Of a DNA stretch of 10,182 nt, positions 1 to 6,062 are shown one piece after another. Numbering within the stretch: position 1 is the stretch's first letter; each line of letters opens with the position of its first letter. The stretch spans positions 1-10,182 of the forward strand of contig JAICEG010000163.1 in the NCBI GenBank assembly GCA_025924295.1. Reading direction: 5' to 3'. The notes beneath the pieces are model-generated. The model had not been told where the DNA came from. It made no database searches and saw only the letters and a list, made by a program, of their open reading frames with translations. This DNA is from Vicinamibacteria bacterium. GTDB lineage: Bacteria > Acidobacteriota > Vicinamibacteria > Vicinamibacterales > UBA2999. The position numbers and the translations under genes are program-made.

Positions 1-1097
1 GTGCCGACCATGTAGCGAGAGCAGTACTGATCCGTGCACAGGAACGACCCGCCGCGCATCACGCGCTTGGGCGCACCCGGTTCCGATGGATCGAATGAGG
101 AGGCTGGCCCCTGCGGATTGCGGGCAACGCTGCCCTCTGACGTGAGTTGCGCGTAGTAGTCGGGACGATACCAGTCAGTGACCCACTCCCAGACGTTTCC
201 ACCCACGTCGTAAAGACCGTACGCATTGGGGGGAAACTGCGCCACTGGTGCGATGCCAACGTGGTGATCCTCTCCACTATCGTGATCGGGGAAATGGCCC
301 TGGTGGCTGTTCGCCATGAACTGACCTTCACGCGTGAACTCGTTGCCCCAGGGATAGACCTGCCCGCTCAGCCCGCCGCGCGCCGCGAACTCCCATTCAG
401 CCTCGGACGGCAAACGCCTGCCTGCCCACTTCGAGTACGCCACGGCGTCCTCGTACGCCACGTGCACGACGGGCAGCCTTTCCTTTCCAGCAATCGAACT
501 GTCCGATCCGAGTGGATGACGCCAGTTCGCGCCGTTCACGTACGACCACCACTGAAAATGGTTGTGGAGCGGGACGGGATGAGCGGGTGGTGAGAAGACC
601 ACCGAGCCGGCAACGAGGTTCTCCGGCGGTGCCCCTGGGAAATCCTCTGCGCGCGGCGTCCGCTCGGCAACGGTCACGTATCCTGTCGCCTTGACGAATG
701 CGGCGAACTGCTCGTTGGTGACCTCGGTCTTGTCCATCCAGAACCCATCGACGTACACGCGATGGATCGGACGCGAATCAGTCGTCGCCTGCATCCCGAC
801 CGCATCGTTCATGTCCGGTGGGTCCTGCGCGCCCATGGAGAATTCACCACCAGGGACCCACACCATGCCTTCCGGCGGCGGACCGGAAGGCATGGCCGTG
901 TTTGCGGCCGTCTGCAGGAACGCTGACACGGACGGCGTCGTGCTCGCGGCCGGCATTTGTGTCCGGTTCGCTTGTATCGTGCTCAGGACATACGCCGCCA
1001 TGCCTGCGACCAACACGACAACGGTCCACATCCTCCATCGTCGGACAGGAGAGGAGCGCACCGCCGACTTGGATCGCTTGCGACGTGACTTGCTCAT
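1..1097 (-). CDS. Membrane-anchored formylglycine-generating enzyme (sulfatase-modifying factor), C-terminus cut off by window edge
   Basis: The minus frame is open from ATG at 1097 to position 1 (365 codons, no stop), so this is a partial gene. Known role of the family: an oxygen-dependent, copper-using enzyme that oxidises the cysteine of the sulfatase C-x-P/A-x-R motif to formylglycine. Seen: a basic N-terminus (residues 1-22), one hydrophobic segment (about 24-41, WTVVVLVAGMAAYVLSTI), a linker, then an FGE-sulfatase domain from about residue 77. Domain landmarks are GMVWVPGGEFSMG (77-89), DKTEVTNEQFAAFV (122-135), RRLPSEAEWEFAARGG (227-242) and GLYDVGGNVWEWVTDWY (294-310). RGGSFLC-TDQ-YCSRY places Cys354 and Cys359 at the same spacing as the two active-site cysteines of human SUMF1, arguing for a true FGE rather than a cysteine-less paralogue. 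Roughly the last 20-40 residues should be missing. A GGAG at 1106-1109, 8 nt before the ATG, supports the start. It is third in the operon, 25 bp after the sulfatase. Confidence 0.93.
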   Translation of the reverse strand, partial: MSKSRRKRSKSAVRSSPVRRWRMWTVVVLVAGMAAYVLSTIQANRTQMPAASTTPSVSAFLQTAANTAMPSGPPPEGMVWVPGGEFSMGAQDPPDMNDAVGMQATTDSRPIHRVYVDGFWMDKTEVTNEQFAAFVKATGYVTVAERTPRAEDFPGAPPENLVAGSVVFSPPAHPVPLHNHFQWWSYVNGANWRHPLGSDSSIAGKERLPVVHVAYEDAVAYSKWAGRRLPSEAEWEFAARGGLSGQVYPWGNEFTREGQFMANSHQGHFPDHDSGEDHHVGIAPVAQFPPNAYGLYDVGGNVWEWVTDWYRPDYYAQLTSEGSVARNPQGPASSFDPSEPGAPKRVMRGGSFLCTDQYCSRYMVG

Positions 1098-1122
1098 CTG
1101 ACTGGCTCCGCGCGCTTGATGG

Positions 1123-2730
1123 TCACTTGCTGCCACTGTTCCGCAGCTTCTCGAGTACCTCATCGAGATTGAAACTGGCGGCCTTCTGCCGCTGCGGGTA
1201 CTCCTTGAATGTCATCAGGAATTGCGCGACATAGTCCTGAGCGGGCACGAACAGGTACACGTGATCGATGACCCAATCATAGTAAGTGTTCGAGGTGACA
1301 TCCGCGCGTTCGTACGGGTCAGTCCTGAGGTTGAAGAGTTTCGGGAAGCGCAACGTGACAAACGGCTCCGCCCAGATGCGCAACGTGCCCTCCGTTCGCT
1401 GTTCCATGAAGACCGCTTTGAAGTTGTCGTAGCGCAAGCCGGTGACCTGCTGGTCGTCGTTCACGTACAGGAACGCTTGCCGAGGGCCCTTCGCTTCCTG
1501 CCCGGTCAGGTACGGCACCAAGTTGAAGCCGTCGAGATAGACCTTGTACGTCATGGCGCCTGCCGTGTATCCCTTGAGCAGCTTCTCTTTCACCTGCGCG
1601 TCGCCGGCGATGGCCGACAGCGTCGGCAACCAGTCGTGGTGCGCGACGATCTCGTTCGAAATCTGCCCAGGCTTGATCCTCCCCGGCCAGCGCACCATCA
1701 TCGGCACGCGGTAGGCTCCTTCCCAATTCGAGTTCTTCTCGTTGCGAAACGGCGTCATGGCGGCGTCTGGCCAGCTATTCATGTGCGGGCCGTTGTCGGT
1801 CGAGTACATGACGAACGTGTTGTCCACGATGCCGAGATCATCGAGCGCCTTGAGCACGGTGCCAACGTTGCGATCGTGGTCGATCATCGTGTCGTGATAT
1901 GGGCTCTGCCAGACTCCGGCCTGGCCCAGGCTCTCGGGCTTGGTGTGGGTGCGGAAATGCATGTGGGTGAAGTTGACCCACACGAAGAACGGCCGGCCGG
2001 CTTTCTGCTGCCGCTGGATGAAGTCGACTGCGCGATTGGCAATGTCGTCGTCGATGGTCTCCATTCGTTTCCTGGTCAGCGGGCCGGTGTCCTTGCAGAC
2101 TTGCTTTCCGAGCCTGCCAAAGCGCGGATCGACGGTCGCGTCATCCTTGTCCGACGCCCGGCAGTCCATCACACCGCGCGGACCGTACCTGGCGCGGAAC
2201 GCCGGGTCCTTGGGATAGTCAGGGGTTTCCGGTTCTTCTTCCGCGTTCAGGTGATAGAGGTTGCCGTAGAACTCGTCGAAGCCATGCACCGTGGGCAGGA
2301 ACTCGTTGCGATCGCCGAGGTGATTCTTGCCGAATTGTCCCGTCGCGTAGCCAAGCGGCTTCAGCATCTCGGCGATTGTCGGATCTTCCTTCTGCAGGCC
2401 CAGCGTTGCGGCCGGGAGGCCGACCTTGGTCATGCCGGTGCGCAAGCCTGACTGACCCGTGAGGAACGACGCCCGCCCCGCCGTGCAGCTCTGCTCGGCG
2501 TAGTAGTCGGTGAACATCATGCCTTCCCTCGCGATGCGGTCGATGTTGGGGGTTTTGTAGCCCATCACACCGTGCGAGTAGGCGCTGATGTTGGATTGGC
2601 CGATGTCGTCACCCCAGATGATGACGATGTTCGTCCTGGCGGCCTGTGCGTACGCCGCATCGGCACCCCAGGTCATCCCTGCGATCAGGCCGAGCGCAAT
2701 ACCAAGAACACGATTAGTTCCACTGCTCAT
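1123..2730 (-). CDS. Secreted arylsulfatase (type I, formylglycine-dependent)
   Basis: The 535-residue protein hydrolyses sulfate esters; the substrate cannot be read from the sequence. Seen: a signal peptide (residues 1-29, hydrophobic core IALGLIAGM, likely cut after AYA-Q), so it acts in the periplasm or outside. The sulfatase fold begins with NIVIIWGDDIGQ, where Asp41 and Asp42 are metal ligands. The maturation motif SCTAGRASFLTGQ puts the formylglycine precursor at Cys82 and Arg at 86. GKNHLGD (Lys135, His137), NFTHMHF (253-259), STDNGPH (Asp312, Asn313) and RNEKNSNWEGAYRVP (329-343) supply the remaining metal and sulfate ligands. Length and C-terminal region fit a large bacterial class annotated simply as arylsulfatase. 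The motif has Ala where many aerobic sulfatases have Pro, which remains within C-x-P/A-x-R. An AAGGAG at 2739-2744, 8 nt before the ATG, fixes the start. It lies 59 bp after the HAD gene and 25 bp before the FGE, consistent with one operon. Confidence 0.95.
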   Translation of the reverse strand: MSSGTNRVLGIALGLIAGMTWGADAAYAQAARTNIVIIWGDDIGQSNISAYSHGVMGYKTPNIDRIAREGMMFTDYYAEQSCTAGRASFLTGQSGLRTGMTKVGLPAATLGLQKEDPTIAEMLKPLGYATGQFGKNHLGDRNEFLPTVHGFDEFYGNLYHLNAEEEPETPDYPKDPAFRARYGPRGVMDCRASDKDDATVDPRFGRLGKQVCKDTGPLTRKRMETIDDDIANRAVDFIQRQQKAGRPFFVWVNFTHMHFRTHTKPESLGQAGVWQSPYHDTMIDHDRNVGTVLKALDDLGIVDNTFVMYSTDNGPHMNSWPDAAMTPFRNEKNSNWEGAYRVPMMVRWPGRIKPGQISNEIVAHHDWLPTLSAIAGDAQVKEKLLKGYTAGAMTYKVYLDGFNLVPYLTGQEAKGPRQAFLYVNDDQQVTGLRYDNFKAVFMEQRTEGTLRIWAEPFVTLRFPKLFNLRTDPYERADVTSNTYYDWVIDHVYLFVPAQDYVAQFLMTFKEYPQRQKAASFNLDEVLEKLRNSGSK

Positions 2731-2789
2731 ACAAGTCTCTCCTTCAGATCACCTGAGGCCGCCTGCTGGTTCCCAGCGCTATGCATTGC

Positions 2790-3830
2790 TCAAGGCTGCG
2801 AGGGATAGATCACGTTCCAGTCACTCTTCATGTCGACGATGACCCAGCCGCGCTTCGGACCCTCGTCCAGGCCGCGCACCAGCTGTCCGATGTGCGAGTC
2901 GCGGTCGTACGCCCACTCGCGTTCGGCATCGGTGTGATGAACAATGACCCCGAGGCGCGGACCCTTCGCGCTCGTCGTCCACTCGAGCATCTCGAAGTCG
3001 CCATCGGAGTTGCCGAACGCAATCGTCGGGCGCCGGCCGATGACCTGATGAATGCCGACCGGCTTGCCGGCCTTGTCGTCGATGAGATCGATTTCCGGAA
3101 GCCTCAAGAGCGCCGGCGCGCCGTTGCGCGGTTCGTATTTCACCTTGATGCGGCTGCCAACGACCTGCTCCGGCGGAATGCCGTAGACGCGCTCCACCCA
3201 TGGCCGCATGAACTCGACGCCACCTCCCGACACAATGAAGGTCTTGTAACCGTTGGCTCGCAGATGCGTCAGCACATCGAGCATGGGCTGATACACCATT
3301 TCGTCGTAGCGACGCTTGCTCCCCGGGTGCCGCGCCGAGGCGATCCAAGCCGTGACAATCTGCTCGAACTCTTCGGTCGTGGTGTTCGCATGACTCGCGG
3401 CCAGGATCTGCATCAACCCGCCCTGACCGGTCGCGAGCACCGCCTTGATGTCGCCGTCGATGACACCTTTGAACGGTTGCGTCGTCTTCCACTCAGGATG
3501 CTCAGGAGCGAGTGCCTTGATGCGGTCCAGTGCAAAGGCGAGCTGGAAGTACATCGGCTGCTCGGACCACAACGTGCCATCGTTGTCGAAGACCGCGATG
3601 CGCTCGGCTGGCGGGACGAAATCGGGGCCGCCTTGTTGTGTCGTTCGTGCGACGAAGTCGACGATCGCTTGTCTGGCGGCGCCCTCGTTCCACGACGGCA
3701 ACGCGTCGGCGGGTATCGCCGACGAAGCGGGAGCCGCTTCCGGTCGAGTTCCTTCCGGCGGCGCAGCACACGACGCCAGCAGGCAGCACAGAGTGAGAGG
3801 TGCCACAAGTGAGAGCTGCATGTGCTTCAT
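2790..3830 (-). CDS. HAD-superfamily hydrolase, predicted lipoprotein (phosphoserine-phosphatase-like)
   Basis: The product is 346 residues from ATG at 3830. Seen: a lipoprotein signal MKHMQLSLVAPLTLCCLLAS followed by Cys21 (lipobox LASC), then a low-complexity linker to about residue 45. HAD motifs follow in order: I, VFDNDGTLW (Asp82 nucleophile, Asp84 acid/base); II, FIVSGGG (Ser201); III, a lysine near 253-256 (DDKAGK); IV, AFGNSDGDFEML (Asp276, Asp278). All catalytic residues are present, so it should be an active Mg2+-dependent phosphatase or hydrolase tethered in the cell envelope; the substrate is unknown. The helical segment between motifs I and II is of the phosphoserine-phosphatase type. 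The frame stays open upstream to GTG at 3977, but that would bury the lipoprotein signal behind about 49 Arg/Ala-rich residues. The 3830 ATG lacks a Shine-Dalgarno but overlaps the stop of a short upstream ORF (TGATG), suggesting coupled translation. It is the first main gene of the sulfatase operon. Confidence 0.9.
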   Translation of the reverse strand: MKHMQLSLVAPLTLCCLLASCAAPPEGTRPEAAPASSAIPADALPSWNEGAARQAIVDFVARTTQQGGPDFVPPAERIAVFDNDGTLWSEQPMYFQLAFALDRIKALAPEHPEWKTTQPFKGVIDGDIKAVLATGQGGLMQILAASHANTTTEEFEQIVTAWIASARHPGSKRRYDEMVYQPMLDVLTHLRANGYKTFIVSGGGVEFMRPWVERVYGIPPEQVVGSRIKVKYEPRNGAPALLRLPEIDLIDDKAGKPVGIHQVIGRRPTIAFGNSDGDFEMLEWTTSAKGPRLGVIVHHTDAEREWAYDRDSHIGQLVRGLDEGPKRGWVIVDMKSDWNVIYPSQP

Positions 3831-3988
3831 CACGTCGACTCGAACTGCAACTCCGACACCGGTGGCTCGTCGCCGGCATCGCCTCGGATTTGCGCGGTTC
3901 GCCGCCGCATTGATGGCATCGCGGCCGCGACATCTCGTGACCGCGTTGGCCGCGATGAAGCCGGAGTGTGATGACACATCGACGACAT
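3830..3988 (-). CDS. Possible 52-residue leader ORF translationally coupled to the HAD lipoprotein gene
   Basis: The ORF begins with ATG at 3988, only 7 nt after a predicted -10 element (3996-4001), close to where transcription should start, and ends with TGA at 3830-3832. That stop shares its final A with the ATG of the HAD gene (TGATG), a classical arrangement for termination-reinitiation. No Shine-Dalgarno fits between promoter and ATG, so translation would be leaderless. The peptide starts MSSMCHHTPASSRP, is rich in Arg and Ser, has no membrane segment and resembles nothing I recognise. It may be only a coupling leader. Against it: the frame is open further upstream by chance, third-position G+C is only moderately high, and a GTG-started frame overlapping it is equally open. 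The call rests on promoter distance and stop/start overlap, not on protein similarity. Confidence 0.35.
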   Translation of the reverse strand: MSSMCHHTPASSRPTRSRDVAAAMPSMRRRTAQIRGDAGDEPPVSELQFEST

Positions 3989-3995
3989 GAACGAC

Positions 3996-4040
3996 ACTGT
4001 AAGGACCCAGTGGCAGCGGTTCAATCGTCCCTTGGTGCTA
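3996..4040 (-). promoter_or_regulatory. Predicted promoter of the HAD-sulfatase-FGE operon with upstream conserved block
   Basis: Read on the minus strand, TTGAAC (4019-4024) and TACAGT (3996-4001) are separated by exactly 17 nt, a sigma70-like -35/-10 pair. A block (TAGCACCAAGGGACGATTGA, 4021-4040) overlaps the -35 and extends upstream of it. The same block (18 of 22 matches counting two more bases) precedes the FadL gene at 5529-5550 with identical -35/-10 spacing. Transcription should start near 3989, beside the ATG at 3988. The repeated geometry is seen directly. That it is a promoter, and that the block binds a regulator, is inference. Confidence 0.55.
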
Positions 4041-4042
4041 GA

Positions 4043-4070
4043 ACTCGAACTCCCAATTTCCAACTCCCAA
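4043..4070. repeat. Left arm of inverted heptamer array (four degenerate 7-bp units)
   Basis: On the minus strand this arm reads as consecutive 7-bp units TTGGGAG, TTGGAAA, TTGGGAG and a decayed TTCGAGT, running from 4070 down to 4043. Positions 4053-4070 are perfectly complementary (18 bp) to 4102-4119 in the right arm. It lies between the end of the FadL gene and the start of the sulfatase-operon promoter block. A role as terminator, mRNA stabiliser or dispersed repeat cannot be told from one copy. Confidence 0.8.
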
Positions 4071-4094
4071 CGCCCACGCTCATGCGCTGTCGGG

Positions 4095-4136
4095 TTGGGA
4101 ATTGGGAGTTGGAAATTGGACGTTGGGAGTTGACAG
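4095..4136. repeat. Right arm of inverted heptamer array (six degenerate 7-bp units)
   Basis: On the plus strand six consecutive heptamers occur without a gap: TTGGGAA, TTGGGAG, TTGGAAA, TTGGACG, TTGGGAG, TTGACAG. Each begins TTG, and the first five begin TTGG. Positions 4102-4119 pair perfectly with 4053-4070 across a 31-nt loop, and a shifted pairing (4121-4132 with 4061-4072) is also possible. The A/T-containing 7-mers stand out from the G+C-rich surroundings. Confidence 0.8.
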
Positions 4137-4147
4137 CTCCCTGAGTT

Positions 4148-5497
4148 CTAGAACTGATATGCGAGCGAGTAGATGAAGCCAGTCATGCCGACGTCGATCG
4201 TCGACTGCACCAGTTGCCCGTTGAGCAGGTTGCGCAGCCTGACGTCATCGGCGCTGCCCGACTGGTGATTAAAGCCCGCTGCGAACTGAAACCTGCCCAA
4301 TGAACCGCTGACGCCGAGTGTCCAGTTGAGCAGATCGACCTTGTTGAACACCACATCTTCGGCACCCACCGGCGATTGATTGCTACCGAGTCCGGCGTGC
4401 ACGCGCAGATCGCGGCCCTGCAGCGGCCGGATATGGCCACCGACACTCACATTGACGACGCCGTCCGAGGCGGAGGTAAAGCCGGGAAACGGCTGGGAGA
4501 TGACCGTCGGCGGCCGGTTGGCACCGGCATCGCCATAAACCAGAACCGGTTCACCGGTCGAGACCATCGAGTACGCCTCGATGGATGTGTACGCCTGCAG
4601 ATTGATCTCGATCTCCATGCGATCGCGCACCCATGCCGCGCCGCCCTGAAATTCCCACGGCAGGTGATATTCGAACTCGGCTTCGGGATCGAAGACCGAC
4701 GCGCCAAGCGACACGGCGCCCGCGTCGAGAAGTCCGTCGAGCGTCACGACGCCGCTGCGATGAAGCGTCAGCCCCGGCGTGCGGATGGCCCCGCCGAACC
4801 GCCACCGCGAGGTGTCGTACTGCACGCCTGCCTGCGAACGAAGCTGCAAGGCAGACCCTGAGGTCCGCGCAGCGACCAGAAGCGATCGCAGTCCCGTGGC
4901 ATCACCGATGCGATCGCTCGTGCTCTGCACCATGCGCAGGCTCATCAGCGAGAACGCCAGGCCTCCTCCGTAGCGCCACGCGCCTTCGCCCTGGTAACCA
5001 GCACTGAATGCGAGGGTCCGGCGCTCGAACTTCGAATCTGCGGAGTAGGCGAACCGCTGCTGACCTCCCGCCACCGGCGTAATCAGCTCGGAGTCGGTCT
5101 CCTGGTTCCAGGCATTGTTCGTGACCAGCGCAGCGCCGACGGTGACACGGGGGCGCGGCGCAAAGGTGAAGCCAACGAAATTCGGGAGCTGCTGAAACGA
5201 ACCGCCGCGATTCGGCAGCGCCTCCGGTGTAATCGACGTTCGCTGATACACCCCGGCGCTGCCGCTGATCTGCGCGGTGTTCTGCCGTGCGAGTCCGGCG
5301 GGATTGAACCACGCCGCCGATGGATCGCCGACCCGCGCGACGTACGCGGCGCCCTCGAGTCCACCGAAGGGTCCAACAGGGACGTTGTCGTAGTTGGACA
5401 CCACGAGGTTCGGTGGCGGGGTCGTCACTTGATCGACTTGAGCGAATGCGGGAGACGCAATCAGACAGACTACGGCAAGCGCCAGGCTGGTTCTCAT
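4148..5497 (-). CDS. Outer-membrane channel of the FadL/OMPP1/TodX family
   Basis: The 449-residue protein has a signal peptide MRTSLALAVVCLIASPAFA, likely cut before Gln20. It then has the FadL-type N-terminal region GGLEGAAYVARVGDPSAAWFNPAGLAR, with the family's NPAG hallmark at 65-68. Alternating amphipathic beta-strands follow, and the protein ends SLAYQF with the terminal aromatic residue typical of outer-membrane barrels. Length matches the family. Known role: passive uptake of hydrophobic compounds such as long-chain fatty acids or aromatics across the outer membrane. The ligand here is unknown. The ATG at 5497 lies 8 nt after a predicted -10 element and has no Shine-Dalgarno, so the mRNA may be leaderless. 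It follows the response-regulator gene by 91 bp but has its own predicted promoter, which matches that of the downstream sulfatase operon. Confidence 0.88.
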   Translation of the reverse strand: MRTSLALAVVCLIASPAFAQVDQVTTPPPNLVVSNYDNVPVGPFGGLEGAAYVARVGDPSAAWFNPAGLARQNTAQISGSAGVYQRTSITPEALPNRGGSFQQLPNFVGFTFAPRPRVTVGAALVTNNAWNQETDSELITPVAGGQQRFAYSADSKFERRTLAFSAGYQGEGAWRYGGGLAFSLMSLRMVQSTSDRIGDATGLRSLLVAARTSGSALQLRSQAGVQYDTSRWRFGGAIRTPGLTLHRSGVVTLDGLLDAGAVSLGASVFDPEAEFEYHLPWEFQGGAAWVRDRMEIEINLQAYTSIEAYSMVSTGEPVLVYGDAGANRPPTVISQPFPGFTSASDGVVNVSVGGHIRPLQGRDLRVHAGLGSNQSPVGAEDVVFNKVDLLNWTLGVSGSLGRFQFAAGFNHQSGSADDVRLRNLLNGQLVQSTIDVGMTGFIYSLAYQF

Positions 5498-5505
5498 GGC
5501 TGGGC

Positions 5506-5550
5506 AGTCTAGAATCGGGACGGAGCAGCTTCAATTGCCCCTTGGTACTA
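5506..5550 (-). promoter_or_regulatory. Predicted promoter of the FadL-family gene, same module as the sulfatase operon
   Basis: On the minus strand the block TAGTACCAAGGGGCAATTGA (5531-5550) runs into a -35-like TTGAAG (5529-5534), a 17-nt spacer and a -10-like TAGACT (5506-5511). The gene's ATG begins 8 nt later. The arrangement duplicates the one at 3996-4040 base for base in spacing. Both hexamers match the sigma70 consensus at four of six positions. Function is inferred from the duplication and from its position. Confidence 0.55.
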
Positions 5551-5588
5551 CTCGGCGGGTCGAGCGGCGTGACGGCCCGAGCCCGACT

Positions 5589-5975
5589 CTACGGGCTCTT
5601 CGGCAGTCGTCCGAGCAGCGCGAGGATGGTTTCCGCGGCGCACGGCTTGGACAAGTACGCCACGCACCCCAGGCTTTCCGCCTGTGCCCGGCTTCGGGCA
5701 TCGTCGAACGCCGTGATGAGGATGACGGGAATCGTCGATCCCTCGTTCCTGAGGCGGCGCTGAAGGTCGAGACCGGACATCCCACTGAGATGAACATCGA
5801 GCAGCAGCCCGATCGGGGAGGATTGCGGCGGCGAGGCGAGGTATTCCTCGGCCGACGCATACGTGGCCGCCGTATAGCCTCCAACGCGCAGCACTCGGGC
5901 GAGCGTCGTTTGAGAGGCGATGTCGTCTTCGATGACCACGACGAGCGGGGGCGTGGCGCTCTGGCTATTCAGCAC
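5589..5975 (-). CDS. Stand-alone receiver-domain response regulator (FixJ/CheY-like)
   Basis: The 128-residue protein is a single receiver domain: the acidic pair Asp17-Asp18 (VVVIEDD), phospho-acceptor Asp60 (LLLDVHLSGMSG), Thr88 (ILITAF) and Lys110-Pro111 (YLSKP) are all present, so it should accept phosphate. It ends at a clean TAG 17 residues after the Lys-Pro, and the 91 bp before the next gene hold no remnant of a DNA-binding domain, so it is not obviously a truncated FixJ. The GTG at 5975 is the first usable start after the upstream stop; no clear Shine-Dalgarno is seen. It follows the histidine kinase by 87 bp and is its likely partner. The output could be protein-protein signalling, a phosphorelay intermediate, or control of the kinase itself. 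Confidence 0.9.
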   Translation of the reverse strand: MLNSQSATPPLVVVIEDDIASQTTLARVLRVGGYTAATYASAEEYLASPPQSSPIGLLLDVHLSGMSGLDLQRRLRNEGSTIPVILITAFDDARSRAQAESLGCVAYLSKPCAAETILALLGRLPKSP

Positions 5976-6062
5976 GAGGTGCCGTCTGTTCTGGTCCGGC
6001 TGATCACCGTGCAGAGGCGACCGACGAACGCCGTGCAGAATACAGGCGCGGGGAGAGGCCGG

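Larger units (their letters stand above)
4038..4151. terminator. Long hairpin between the FadL gene and the sulfatase operon; possible terminator or processing element
   Basis: An 18-bp perfect inner stem (4053-4070 with 4102-4119) is flanked by a 9-bp outer inverted repeat, CTAGAACTC at 4038-4046 and GAGTTCTAG at 4143-4151. The outer right arm contains the FadL stop codon (4148-4150). The outer left arm overlaps the first three bases of the promoter block at 4021-4040. There is no run of T after the stem, so it is not a canonical intrinsic terminator. It could stop transcription by another route, protect the FadL mRNA 3' end, or simply be a repeat inserted there. Confidence 0.35.

Noticed and set aside
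1222..2451. A 409-codon open frame on the plus strand opposite the sulfatase gene.
   Set aside because: It lies wholly antisense to a gene with intact sulfatase motifs, its translation is Arg/Val/His-rich with no recognisable domain, and long antisense frames are expected in G+C-rich DNA.
2781..3812. A 343-codon plus-strand open frame opposite the HAD gene.
   Set aside because: Mirror-frame artefact: the opposite strand has all four HAD motifs, while this frame shows none of any family.
3831..3977. N-terminal extension of the HAD protein from GTG at 3977.
   Set aside because: It would place about 49 Arg/Ala-rich residues before a textbook lipoprotein signal peptide; the ATG at 3830 is far more plausible.
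5589..5975. The response regulator as a pseudogene of a FixJ-type regulator that lost its DNA-binding domain.
   Set aside because: The 91 bp after the stop contain no helix-turn-helix coding remnant in any frame and a promoter module occupies part of it; a genuine single-domain receiver fits better.
6007..6039. 9-nt direct repeat CCGTGCAGA (6007-6015 and 6031-6039) in the kinase-regulator gap.
   Set aside because: Short, only two copies, no dyad symmetry and no promoter nearby; likely chance.
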